A stretch of 64,000 nucleotides of DNA from Methanomicrobium sp. W14. GTDB lineage: Archaea; Halobacteriota; Methanomicrobia; Methanomicrobiales; Methanomicrobiaceae. Below, piece by piece: positions 1-8,444 of the stretch (positions within the stretch are counted from its first letter, which is position 1; every line of letters starts with the position of its first letter). The translations under genes were made by a program, and so were the position numbers. Location of the stretch: the NCBI RefSeq assembly GCF_017875315.1, contig NZ_JAGGMM010000004.1:1-64000 (forward strand), in the 5' to 3' direction. The notes beneath the pieces were generated by a model, which was given only the letters and a program-made list of their open reading frames with translations, had not been told where the DNA came from and made no database searches.

Positions 1-288
1 TGGCATGACAACCAGATTCGTGATTATGAGAAAAACAGTCTGTTTATACATGATGTTCTTAGTTTGTTCTCTATTAGTCTGGATTATTCTAATATCTGCT
101 ATCAACTGACAAAACCCCGGGATTACACTTCAAATAGCTATGAAGAAGATTCCAGTAGAGTGACAGGGGATATTCCGATAATGAATTCTTTAAGCAGCTC
201 CCTGGCAAGCATAATTTTTCTGTTGATATATCCGTTTGTGTTTTTTGGAATAGCCTATGTTAAATTTATGAGAACGGATTTGAGGTAA
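1..288 (+). CDS. ABC-2 type permease, C-terminal fragment (cut by window edge)
   Basis: The reading frame is open from base 1 to the TAA at 286-288, so only the C-terminal part of the gene is present. It ends with a hydrophobic segment and then the tail FFGIAYVKFMRTDLR, which is nearly identical to the C-terminus of the three complete permease genes that follow (ending at 1344, 4633 and 5675). It is therefore a fourth member of this tandem permease family, probably the membrane part of an ABC-2 (NatB-like) export complex. The next gene follows after a short gap with its ribosome binding site just after this stop, so they look co-transcribed. The substrate is unknown. Confidence 0.8.
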   Translation, partial: WHDNQIRDYEKNSLFIHDVLSLFSISLDYSNICYQLTKPRDYTSNSYEEDSSRVTGDIPIMNSLSSSLASIIFLLIYPFVFFGIAYVKFMRTDLR

Positions 289-306
289 CAAAGGGAGGTG
301 AAAAAT

Positions 307-1344
307 ATTTCAATTGAAAGGGTTTTAATCGTCGGGAAAAAAGAATTTGCAGATATTATTACAGGCAGAAGATTTTTTGCCCTTCTTTTAATGCTTTTGA
401 TAATCACCGGAACATGCGTAATTAGTGAGGCTGGAGCCTATTATGATGAACTTAAAGCTTATTCAAGTTCCGGAAGCACGGTTATGGATGAAAGCGGAGC
501 AATCCACTATGGCGAAGCAACATACAAACCTTCGGCAATAAACCTGTTTTATGGAATTGTTGATGCTCTGGCATCCTATATTTTCGGTCCTATGATTGCA
601 ATAGCAATGGGTTTTGATGCCATTACAAGAGAGAGGGAAACAGGGTCTATAAAGTCAGTCCTTTCGCATCCTCTCTACAGGGATGAACTGATAAACGGAA
701 AAGCGCTTGGAGGCATCCTGTCCATAGGAGTTGCAACGGCGGTTGTATTTATTCTCACGTTTTCAATTCTTCTGGTTATGGGAATTGTTCCTTCATTTTC
801 TGAATCGGGTTCAATAATTGTATTATTTATATTTACACTCTTTTACCTTGCAGGAGTTTACTCTATGTCTCTGATGGCGTCGGTTTTCTCAAAAAAGGGC
901 AAAACAGCACTGGTCTATTCATTGGTTTTGTTCTTGGCATTTTCATATATGGCGCCTGCACTGGGCCCGTCAGTAATAAGTACAATTGTTGGATCTGAAC
1001 CGGACAGCATTTATACTGCAAATTATTATGACAACGAGGAGCTCCTGCAGGAAGTAAACAATTATTATTCTGCTGAAACCGCTATGAAGGGGATTGTTTT
1101 ACAGTTGTCAATGAATAAAAATTATCAGTACATGGGATATGCGATAACCTTGCCTACATTATTCTGGAACATAAATACTGCCGGAGCCCATGATCAGTAC
1201 GGTATGCTGGATTACTCATATATGGGCATAGGTCTGAGTGATGTTCTTGAAAAGGTCTGGGGGAATATAATCTTTCTTTTTGTGTACCCTGTTGTCTTCT
1301 TCGGAATCGCCTATGTGAAGTTTATGAGGCTTGATCTGAGGTGA
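307..1344 (+). CDS. ABC-2 type transport system permease; probable ATT start
   Basis: Multi-spanning membrane protein of about 345 residues. An N-terminal membrane segment is followed by a roughly 75-residue outer loop, then four or five further helices and a last helix ending in FFGIAYVKFMRLDLR. The motif around residues 115-135 (ITRERETGSIKSVLSHP) is typical of ABC2-type permeases. The frame can be opened by GTG at 298, but that codon overlaps the GGAGG at 294-298. Aligning the N-terminus with the two downstream paralogues (genes starting at 3620 and 4647) puts their TTG starts exactly over ATT at 307, which lies 8 nt after GGAGG. I therefore infer an ATT start. It probably pairs with the ATPase gene at 2713. 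Confidence 0.85.
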   Translation: MSIERVLIVGKKEFADIITGRRFFALLLMLLIITGTCVISEAGAYYDELKAYSSSGSTVMDESGAIHYGEATYKPSAINLFYGIVDALASYIFGPMIAIAMGFDAITRERETGSIKSVLSHPLYRDELINGKALGGILSIGVATAVVFILTFSILLVMGIVPSFSESGSIIVLFIFTLFYLAGVYSMSLMASVFSKKGKTALVYSLVLFLAFSYMAPALGPSVISTIVGSEPDSIYTANYYDNEELLQEVNNYYSAETAMKGIVLQLSMNKNYQYMGYAITLPTLFWNINTAGAHDQYGMLDYSYMGIGLSDVLEKVWGNIIFLFVYPVVFFGIAYVKFMRLDLR

Positions 1345-1521
1345 TTTTTCAAAATATTTTTTCAGGAGAAATAACGTGTAGAGGATTGTGGCGTAAGAAG
1401 TTTTGTCTTTTAATTTAAATCATAATCTCTGGTTAAAGTGAAAAAAGACTTTCAAAAGTCATTTTTAAGTATAATCCTCTGTGTTGAAAATCAAAATAAA
1501 TTACGATAATCCGGAGTTAAA

Positions 1522-2634
1522 ATGGTTAGGTATGGACATATACTGGGCAAATCCAGTTTTATAGCAGTGATTACTTTATTAATGTTATTCTGTATTTCTT
1601 CAGGCTGTACTTCCCAGACAGATGTAGGTACAAATGTAGTTACCACTGCAACTACAGCTTTACCTGTTGAATCAGTTGTTGGTTCTGAAAATACTCTTAC
1701 AGAAACAGTAAGTCCTGAAAAAAGCACAGGAGAGTCAAAAAGCTTAAGTGAAATATTTGACGGGTATAGTGATTACATTCTTGAGTTGTTCCCTGATTTT
1801 ATACCTGAAACGGTCAAAGGTAAAATTCCATGGGAGGGGACTGATTCCAGGATCCCCGTTCACACGGTGTATACATATGATCATATAAAAACCGCGTCCT
1901 CAGCTAATACTCAATATGAAGTAGAAATAAATGCCGAAACCGGAATAATCCGTTCGGCCTCTGAGACTACAGGTTATACCGAACCTGAAGGAAAAATCAG
2001 GCTGTCTCTTAATGATGGTGAAAGTATTGCAAAAGACTTTATAACAAAGGCGCTTGGAGACGACCCTGATAACCTGTTTTCGTCAGATGTATCGTCCCGT
2101 TATTCCGGAAACCAGACCGAACTTATGCAGGAAGGAAGGGCTGCCGAGATAATGGTAGAATATACAATAACTCATGATGGTCTTCCCTGCGATGCAGGAA
2201 TGTTTGTAACAATCAATTCTATAAGCGGGAATGTAACTTCGTGCTATTTCATTATCCCTGACATTCAAAACCTCACGTTCTCATCAAAAAGTCCTTCAAT
2301 AACGTTTGACGAGGCCAAAGAGATTGTTGAATCAAAAATAAACGAAAAATATCCCGGGGAGATAAAAAATCTTGATATAACATCTGAATATGAGGACTCA
2401 GGTGCAGCTATTCCATCATGGGACACAGGAATTTCTGTATATTACGACAGTTCCACTCCTGTTCGTCTTGTCTGGGACCTGAATATTATAACAAAAAGTG
2501 ATTATGCAAAACCCGGAGATGACTTGTTTTATTCAACAGGTGCAGTTGTAGATGCTCATACGGGTGAAATTAGGTCTCTTTATTATAAGGATATAATGGT
2601 CGATTCTGATAGCAGGTATTACAATCAGGGCTAG
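1522..2634 (+). CDS. Secreted lipoprotein with PepSY/YcdB-like repeats
   Basis: A 370-residue protein with a lipoprotein signal peptide: a hydrophobic stretch from about residue 12, then the lipobox ISSGC (Cys near residue 29), then a Ser/Thr-rich linker. The mature part carries two segments of the type VEINAETGII and VVDAHTGEIRSL, resembling PepSY or YcdB/YcdC domains, which often act as inhibitors or sensors outside the membrane. GGAG lies about 7 nt upstream of the ATG. A second lipoprotein of the same design lies at 5757, and the two bracket an ATPase and two permeases. This suggests an accessory subunit of the transporter. The domain name is by visual similarity only. Confidence 0.75.
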   Translation: MVRYGHILGKSSFIAVITLLMLFCISSGCTSQTDVGTNVVTTATTALPVESVVGSENTLTETVSPEKSTGESKSLSEIFDGYSDYILELFPDFIPETVKGKIPWEGTDSRIPVHTVYTYDHIKTASSANTQYEVEINAETGIIRSASETTGYTEPEGKIRLSLNDGESIAKDFITKALGDDPDNLFSSDVSSRYSGNQTELMQEGRAAEIMVEYTITHDGLPCDAGMFVTINSISGNVTSCYFIIPDIQNLTFSSKSPSITFDEAKEIVESKINEKYPGEIKNLDITSEYEDSGAAIPSWDTGISVYYDSSTPVRLVWDLNIITKSDYAKPGDDLFYSTGAVVDAHTGEIRSLYYKDIMVDSDSRYYNQG

Positions 2635-2712
2635 TTCCTGGCCTTGAAAAGAGGGGAATAGTTAAAAAATCTTAAATTTTTTTTTAAATCCCCTTTGGAG
2701 GGGTAAATTATT

Positions 2713-3618
2713 ATGATTACAACCAAAAATCTTACAAAAATATACCGGGACAAAGCAGCTGTAAAAAACCTGAATCTTGATATTGATGAAGGTGAAGTCT
2801 TTGGTTTTTTAGGTCCGAACGGTGCTGGAAAAAGTACTACCATCCTGATGCTTACCGGAATGATTGAACCGACATCAGGAGTATGCACTGTCGACGGAAT
2901 AGATGTTGCAAGAAACCCCCTTAAGGCAAAGGAGATTATCGGTTATCTTCCTGAAGATGTCGGTTTTTATGGTAACCTTACCGGTGAACAGAACCTTGAC
3001 TATGTCGGGAAGTTCTACCCGATGAGCACTGAAGAGAGAAAAAACAGAATCAAATTCCTTCTTGAGCTTGTAAAACTGAAAAATGTGACGCAGACAGTAG
3101 GAGAATATTCCCGTGGTATGAACCAGCGCCTTGGTCTTGCACAGGCCCTTTTAAACGACCCGAAAGTTGTAATTCTCGATGAACCTACTGCAAACCTTGA
3201 CCCTGAAGGAGTTTTCCAGTTCCGTGGAATAATCCGGTCTCTGGCTGATGAAGGAAAAACAATACTCATATGCTCTCATATTTTATCCGAAGTTGAGCAG
3301 TTATGCACGACTCTTGGAATATTGTCCCAGGGGGAGCTTGTAGCAAGAGGCAGTGTTGAAGAAGTCGAAAAAAAACTTATCGAAAAAAGTCAGATTCCAT
3401 TAAAAATAGTCATTGAAACCGAGGAGCCTCTTCCTGAAATTGTACATCCTGATATCGTGAAGGCGGAAATAAAAACCAATCACGCGGAAATCTATGCAAA
3501 AAGTGATATCCGGGGATATATTTCAAATCTTCTGAACAAAAATTTTAAAATTATCGAGATGCATCTTGAAAGTCCTCCTCTGGAAGAACTGTTCCTGAAT
3601 GTTTACAGGAGGGAATAG
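2713..3618 (+). CDS. ABC transporter ATP-binding protein (ABC-2/NatA type)
   Basis: A 301-residue cytoplasmic ATPase. Walker A GPNGAGKS is at residues 34-41, the signature SRGMNQRL near 133-140, Walker B VVILDEP at 152-158 and the switch histidine (CSHI) near 189. The C-terminal 80 residues form the usual extension of drug or sodium export ATPases. GGAGGGG stands about 10 nt before the ATG. The stop codon is 1 nt before the start of the permease at 3620, so the two are translationally coupled. It is the only ATPase among four permease paralogues here, so it may serve all of them. Substrate unknown; a role in antibiotic, sodium or envelope export is inference from the family. Confidence 0.93.
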   Translation: MITTKNLTKIYRDKAAVKNLNLDIDEGEVFGFLGPNGAGKSTTILMLTGMIEPTSGVCTVDGIDVARNPLKAKEIIGYLPEDVGFYGNLTGEQNLDYVGKFYPMSTEERKNRIKFLLELVKLKNVTQTVGEYSRGMNQRLGLAQALLNDPKVVILDEPTANLDPEGVFQFRGIIRSLADEGKTILICSHILSEVEQLCTTLGILSQGELVARGSVEEVEKKLIEKSQIPLKIVIETEEPLPEIVHPDIVKAEIKTNHAEIYAKSDIRGYISNLLNKNFKIIEMHLESPPLEELFLNVYRRE

Positions 3619-3619
3619 A

Positions 3620-4633
3620 TTGGATTTCAACAGAGTATTTATTGTTGCCAAAAAGGAACTTTCCGATAATATTACAGGAAAAAAATTTCTCATGCTCCTT
3701 GTTTTGTTTTCACTTGTCGTTGGAATAGGTGCTTTCAGCGGGATAAGCGACTACTACAATGTACTGGAAGAGTACAAATCCGGAAGCAGTGATATATATC
3801 TGATTCCCCCCACTCCTGTGATTGTATTCGGAAGTATATCCGAAAATATCGGATATTATGGGTTTGGGGCCATTATTGCAATAGCTTTGGGTTTCAATCT
3901 GATATCAGGCGAAAGAGAGTCCGGGTCACTGAAATCTCTCCTGTCCCATCCCGTTTACCGTGACGAAATAATAAATGGCAAAGCTCTTGGAGGACTTATC
4001 TCACTTCTTTTTGCTGAAACCATAGTTTTTGCGATAGTAATCGCCCTGATGCTGATAAGCGGAATTGTACCGGATTTGAACTCATCCGGAAAAATATTTG
4101 TAATCTGGCTGCTTGTATTTCTGTTTCTTGCAGCGAATTTTTCTCTTGCCCTTATGGCTTCTTCTGTCTGCAAAAGCAGCAGCACCGCCCTGGTTGTTTC
4201 TTTGGTTGTTCTTTTTGTCATATCATACCTGTTCCCCGTTGCAGGGCCCGGCATATTAGGTTCGGTAATTCTAGGAGACGAGCCGAAAACCCTGTACTCA
4301 AATGACATGTCCTCAATGTCTGCTTCTGAAATTCAGCAGTACTCTGATGAAAGACAGGAATACATGGAAAAGGAAAAAGATTTGAGCAATCTGTTTTCGG
4401 TATTTTCAATGCAGAGTGTATTCTCGGATATGATAAGGCCCCTCACAAGAACTTCATCCTATCTTGTTACACTGAAGATGGAGGGAAGGGATGACACTTA
4501 CCTGCTTGATACAGAACCTTCGGTATTTGAAATATTCGGGATGATCTGGACAAAATTATTTGCACTACTGATGTTTCCTGTTATTTTTTTCGGAATTGCA
4601 TACGTGAAATTTATGAGGCTTGACCTGAGATGA
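3620..4633 (+). CDS. ABC-2 type transport system permease
   Basis: About 337 residues with an N-terminal membrane segment, an outer loop and five or more later helices. It has the family motif ISGERESGSLKSLLSHP and the C-terminal tail FFGIAYVKFMRLDLR. The frame is open from 3599, but TTG at 3620 is the best start: GGAGG at 3608-3612 is 7 nt upstream and the resulting N-terminus (MDFNRVFIVAKKEL) lines up with the paralogues. It begins 1 nt after the ATPase stop codon. Compared with its neighbours the outer loop after helix 1 is shorter and the loop before the last helix is longer and more charged. Confidence 0.9.
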   Translation: MDFNRVFIVAKKELSDNITGKKFLMLLVLFSLVVGIGAFSGISDYYNVLEEYKSGSSDIYLIPPTPVIVFGSISENIGYYGFGAIIAIALGFNLISGERESGSLKSLLSHPVYRDEIINGKALGGLISLLFAETIVFAIVIALMLISGIVPDLNSSGKIFVIWLLVFLFLAANFSLALMASSVCKSSSTALVVSLVVLFVISYLFPVAGPGILGSVILGDEPKTLYSNDMSSMSASEIQQYSDERQEYMEKEKDLSNLFSVFSMQSVFSDMIRPLTRTSSYLVTLKMEGRDDTYLLDTEPSVFEIFGMIWTKLFALLMFPVIFFGIAYVKFMRLDLR

Positions 4634-4646
4634 GGAGGTGGTTTTG

Positions 4647-5675
4647 TTGAATGCACAAAGACTGTTTATAGTTGCTGAAAAGGAGTTTTTTGATCAGATC
4701 TCAGGCAAAAAATTTCTTGCACTGTTTTTTATGATGCTAGTTCTAGCGGGGGTTTCCGTAATTTCCGAGTATAATTCATATGAAAGCGAGATGGAGGCAT
4801 ATGCAAACTCAGGAAGCAGTTACATTGATGAGTACGGAACAGCTCATTACGGCGGAGCTACATACAACCCTTCGGTAGTCAACATATATCATGGAATAGT
4901 CAGCGGACTTTCAGGTTATATATTCGGACCTTTGATTGCGATAACGGCGGGATTTGATCTGATAACAAGGGAGAGACGGTCCAATTCCATAAAATCGATT
5001 CTTTCGCACCCGGTATACAGGGATGAACTTATTAACGGCAAAGCCCTGGGTGGAATTGCAGCACTGGGGACCGCGACGGTCTGCCTGTTTTTGATTGTTA
5101 CGGCCGCTCTTCTTATAATGAGCGTTGTTCCCTCGGGAAGTGATATTTTCTCAATCATTCTGCTTTTTGCGTTTACAGTCCTTTATCTGACATGTATTTT
5201 TACGCTTGCACTTATGGTTTCCTCACTGTCAAAAAACAGCGGTTCGTCTCTGATATATTCTTTGATACTATTTATTGTATTTTCATATATTGCAACGATA
5301 GCGGCTCCGATAGTAACTGATCTGGTAGTCGGGCCTGAGCCCGGAAATTTTGATAGTGGCAGTTCTGTTTTTTCAGACTCCGGTGACCTGAGCAGTTATT
5401 ACTCAAACCGGGATACCGTTGAGAGTACTGTTGAGTATTTTTCGATAAAGAACAATTACTACTGCATTGGAACAGCCCTTACACAGCCTTCATTTTTCTG
5501 GGCATTCAAGGGAAAGGGTGACGGTGCGTCGGGTTTTTATGATTACTCTAAAATGGGCGTGGATTTCTGGGACATACTGTCAAAGCTGTGGGGTAATATA
5601 ATATTTCTTATCGCGTACCCTGTTGTCTTCTTTGGAATCGCCTACGTGAAGTTTATGAGAATGGATTTGAGGTGA
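4647..5675 (+). CDS. ABC-2 type transport system permease
   Basis: About 342 residues, closely related to the permease ending at 1344: it shares the Tyr/Ser-rich outer loop with a YGTAHYGGATYNPS-like segment, the ITRERRSNSIKSILSHP motif and the tail FFGIAYVKFMRMDLR. The frame is open from GTG at 4638, but that codon overlaps the GGAGG at 4634-4638; TTG at 4647 is 8 nt downstream and gives the N-terminus MNAQRLFIVAEKEF, matching the paralogues. Together with the ATPase at 2713 it forms an ABC-2 complex, perhaps as a heterodimer with the preceding permease. Confidence 0.9.
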   Translation: MNAQRLFIVAEKEFFDQISGKKFLALFFMMLVLAGVSVISEYNSYESEMEAYANSGSSYIDEYGTAHYGGATYNPSVVNIYHGIVSGLSGYIFGPLIAITAGFDLITRERRSNSIKSILSHPVYRDELINGKALGGIAALGTATVCLFLIVTAALLIMSVVPSGSDIFSIILLFAFTVLYLTCIFTLALMVSSLSKNSGSSLIYSLILFIVFSYIATIAAPIVTDLVVGPEPGNFDSGSSVFSDSGDLSSYYSNRDTVESTVEYFSIKNNYYCIGTALTQPSFFWAFKGKGDGASGFYDYSKMGVDFWDILSKLWGNIIFLIAYPVVFFGIAYVKFMRMDLR

Positions 5676-5756
5676 TTATTATGTTTTTTTGTCTGGATTT
5701 TGCTTTATATCACCTTTTTTTTTATTTTCCAGAGAAAATGATCCGGTGGTAAATTA

Positions 5757-6950
5757 ATGAGAAAAATTTTATTTTTATTCTTGTCCGTTTTGATAGTAAC
5801 TGTGTTCGTAATGTCATCCGGATGTACAGGCCCGGATGACAGTTCAGGCTATGAAGCAGGAGGATCGGATACGGTTACAGAAACTGCGGTTTTCTCTCCT
5901 GATGTAACTGTACCTGTGACAGAATCACCTTCAGCTGCGCAAACTGCCTTCATTCCGTTTTTTTGGCCTGATGTGAATCCTCCTTATGATGATAAAACAA
6001 AAAATGAACTCATTGAACTTGCAAAAAAGGAAATCCTTGGTATTTTTCCGTATGTAAAAGAAGAATCATTAAATGGTTCGTTTAATGATAATTTTTCATC
6101 TTACGTATCCTTTTCAACTTCGTCACATTACAGTCATCCCTGTATTTCATTTGAAAGTGCGGATGCTACAACTGACAATTTTCTTTTGGCAATGTCTGCA
6201 CGTGGTGACAGGGAGGATGAAGATCCAGTTGAAATATTAGTAGACGGAAAAACTGGTGAAATTGTTTTTTATGCTTCAGTTTCCTGGGACACACCTTCAA
6301 ATAAAGAAGTCCGGAGAGTTTCATTTGAGGAAGCTGAAAAAAAATCCATTGAATATATAAAAAAGCTGAAAGGCGAAGATTATGTAAATAAAGCAGGGCC
6401 TGATTTTTTTACAGAAAAGAAAAATCTTGATGCAGAAAACGGCTGTGGATATTCGACATTTGAAAGGATTCAGACGTATGATAACGGAGTCAGTGATTTG
6501 GATGACTCAACTTTTGTTCGGTATGACATGTATATAGACAGACTTCTTTATTATGATGATTTATCCAAAAGTGAGTCTGAGCGTGAAAATATAAGCTCTT
6601 TAATTGAATCACCGTCAGTCACTTTAGACGAGGCAAAGAATATTTTTGAGTCAAAATTAAAGGAGGAATACCCTGGTGAAGACCTTGGGATATATTATCT
6701 TGCTTATAACTCCGGGAATAATCTGGCGGTTTTTGATGACTACGGGACTTCAGCAGTAGGCTGGTACATTTATTTCAACGACAAGTCTATGCGTGAAGTA
6801 AATGGAAAGAGTATAAATCAGGTCGTGATTGATGCAAACACGGGTGAAATTCTTTCTCTGAGATACAGGGATATCGTAATACCCCCGTATACAAAAGAAG
6901 AAAAGGAAATTATGGCTCAGATTCAGGCAGATATGACCAAGAACAAATAA
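5757..6950 (+). CDS. Secreted lipoprotein with PepSY/YcdB-like segments
   Basis: A 397-residue lipoprotein. The N-terminus is a short basic and hydrophobic signal (residues 1-20) followed by the lipobox MSSGC (Cys near residue 23) and a Ser/Thr/Asp-rich linker. Two segments, ILVDGKTGEIVFYA and VVIDANTGEILSLRYRDI, resemble PepSY or YcdB repeats and match the end of the lipoprotein gene at 1522, so the two are paralogues. GGTGG precedes the ATG. It closes the ABC transporter cluster; no later gene on this strand follows for several kilobases. Function unknown, probably an extracytoplasmic partner of the transporter. Confidence 0.75.
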   Translation: MRKILFLFLSVLIVTVFVMSSGCTGPDDSSGYEAGGSDTVTETAVFSPDVTVPVTESPSAAQTAFIPFFWPDVNPPYDDKTKNELIELAKKEILGIFPYVKEESLNGSFNDNFSSYVSFSTSSHYSHPCISFESADATTDNFLLAMSARGDREDEDPVEILVDGKTGEIVFYASVSWDTPSNKEVRRVSFEEAEKKSIEYIKKLKGEDYVNKAGPDFFTEKKNLDAENGCGYSTFERIQTYDNGVSDLDDSTFVRYDMYIDRLLYYDDLSKSESERENISSLIESPSVTLDEAKNIFESKLKEEYPGEDLGIYYLAYNSGNNLAVFDDYGTSAVGWYIYFNDKSMREVNGKSINQVVIDANTGEILSLRYRDIVIPPYTKEEKEIMAQIQADMTKNK

Positions 6951-7426
6951 AAATTATCTTATTCTTTTTCTTGAAAACAAGGTGACAAAACGGGACTTTT
7001 TTTGTCCATTTAAAAAAGATAACAGATCTCCTGGAAAAACTTTAGCCGGATAAATCAGGCCGGTCATGCTTTAAAATCTGAACTGACATTTCATGTCTGG
7101 AGGGATACTTTTAAAAACAGGACAATTCGCCTGTATAAAAGCCGGATACAGGTGAAAATGCCATTTAAAACCCGTGAAGGGGGGCTTGTTTTTTTAATTT
7201 CAGCATAAACTACAAACAAAACCGCGGATGTTTATGCAGTCTGAGTGAAATCATCCGTATTTAATCTGTCCTGAAAAGCCACAGGACTATTTTAGTATTG
7301 ATTTTAATAAGATATATACTTTTTTTTTAAGATAGTCCCCTGGACAATTCAGGTAGAATATCTGAATGTCAGGTTTTAACTTATGAAGTAGTGTACACTA
7401 AAGTCAATCAGGGAAGCAAAAAAAGT
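6951..7426. other. Intergenic region rich in inverted repeats; no gene seen
   Basis: No convincing reading frame. It holds a run of short perfect inverted repeats: 7085-7097 (GACAT/ATGTC), 7130-7136 with 7146-7152 (CCTGTAT/ATACAGG), 7203-7210 with 7230-7237 (GCATAAAC/GTTTATGC), 7225-7230 with 7252-7257 (CGGATG/CATCCG), and 7268-7273 with 7282-7287 (GTCCTG/CAGGAC). The third and fourth interlock and could form a pseudoknot. GGACAATTC occurs twice, near 7119 and 7342. This may be the 3' end of the lipoprotein transcript or an independent structured RNA. Confidence 0.4.
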
Positions 7427-7999
7427 TTATTCAATGGTTATTTCGTATTTTGTAAGGAGACCTGCAACACCCGGGAAAGAAAAAAGGGCATTTTTAATGG
7501 TATTGTCTTCAGGGTCTATCGTATAGTTCTCCGCGGTCCTGAAGTCTGCTCCTGCCATATTGTTTCTTTCAAAAAAGGCGCCGAAGAGGTCACAGTTGTT
7601 TATCTTTGCGCCTGACATGTCGCATTCCGTAAATTTTGCCTCATACATGACACATCCGTCAAACAAAGACTGTTCAAGTCTGTTTTTGCGAAAAACAGAA
7701 TAACTTAGATTGCATTTCCTGAAATTGACTTCAAACAAAAAGTCATTGCAGCACCCAAAGTCAACGCCTGTCAGCTTGCACGCCTCAAAAAAAACATTTT
7801 TGAGACTGATTCCGTTAAGCCTTGCAAGGGACAGATCGCAGTTTTGGAATTTACATTCCAGAAAGCCTCCTCCCGACATGTAGCTCTCAGAAAATCTGCA
7901 GTCCTTAAACGTGCAGGAATCAAATTCGCAGTCTCTTATCTCATTCCCTGAAAAATCAGTGTTTTCAAAAATTTTGTCCGTGTATGAATCTTCTTTCAT
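7427..7999 (-). CDS. Pentapeptide-repeat protein (Qnr/MfpA-like fold)
   Basis: A 190-residue protein built almost entirely of A(D/N)LxF-type pentapeptides (CEFDS CTFKD CRFSE, CKFQN CDLSL, VNFRK CNLSY, CDMSG AKINN CDLFG), predicted to form a right-handed quadrilateral beta-helix. One break occurs around residues 90-97 (FGCCNDFLFE), where Qnr-type proteins have a loop. The C-terminus (SFPGVAGLLTKYEITIE) resembles the dimerising tail of Qnr-like proteins. The family includes DNA-gyrase-protecting proteins, but many members have no known role, so gyrase binding is only a possibility. A GGTGA ribosome binding site precedes the ATG and a TATA-like TTGTATAATG lies upstream near 8075. Confidence 0.85.
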   Translation of the reverse strand: MKEDSYTDKIFENTDFSGNEIRDCEFDSCTFKDCRFSESYMSGGGFLECKFQNCDLSLARLNGISLKNVFFEACKLTGVDFGCCNDFLFEVNFRKCNLSYSVFRKNRLEQSLFDGCVMYEAKFTECDMSGAKINNCDLFGAFFERNNMAGADFRTAENYTIDPEDNTIKNALFSFPGVAGLLTKYEITIE

Positions 8000-8444
8000 T
8001 CTTTTATCTCACCGCATAAACAATTCAATGCCTTTTAACTGCCGTGAAATGTGTTAAAACATGAAAATCAAATCATTATACAAAAAAACCAGTTTTAGGG
8101 AAAATTTTTTGCAGATGAAAAATAATCATACCGTTCAGGTTTCCTGCAGGATTTCTTTTTGCAGGGTTCACGGCAGCTGATAAAACGGCATTTTTCTTAT
8201 TTGATGATTAAGACCTTCCTCTCTGTTCGTTGTTCCCGGTATGCAGGACTTCTGGCACCAGCTAAACCGGAAATCATTCTTTCTTATGAATTTTATTCCA
8301 TAATTACTTTTGCCATAGCGCAGAAACAGGCATATAAAATAATAAGAATCTGTAAAACCGGGAACCTGGCTTTTTTTAAAGGCAAAAATAACCCTTTATC
8401 CGGAGTTTTAATGAGCATGTGCTTAAAACTGTATTCAGTTCTTC
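8000..8444. other. Intergenic region, promoter of the pentapeptide gene; nothing else seen
   Basis: About 445 bases between two minus-strand genes. The right half lies downstream of the propeller-protein gene stop and has several T and A runs that could end transcription. The left part holds the promoter of the pentapeptide-repeat gene. An open frame on the plus strand (8159-8530) has no ribosome binding site, no recognisable domain and runs into the antisense of the neighbouring gene, so I do not call it. Confidence 0.5.
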
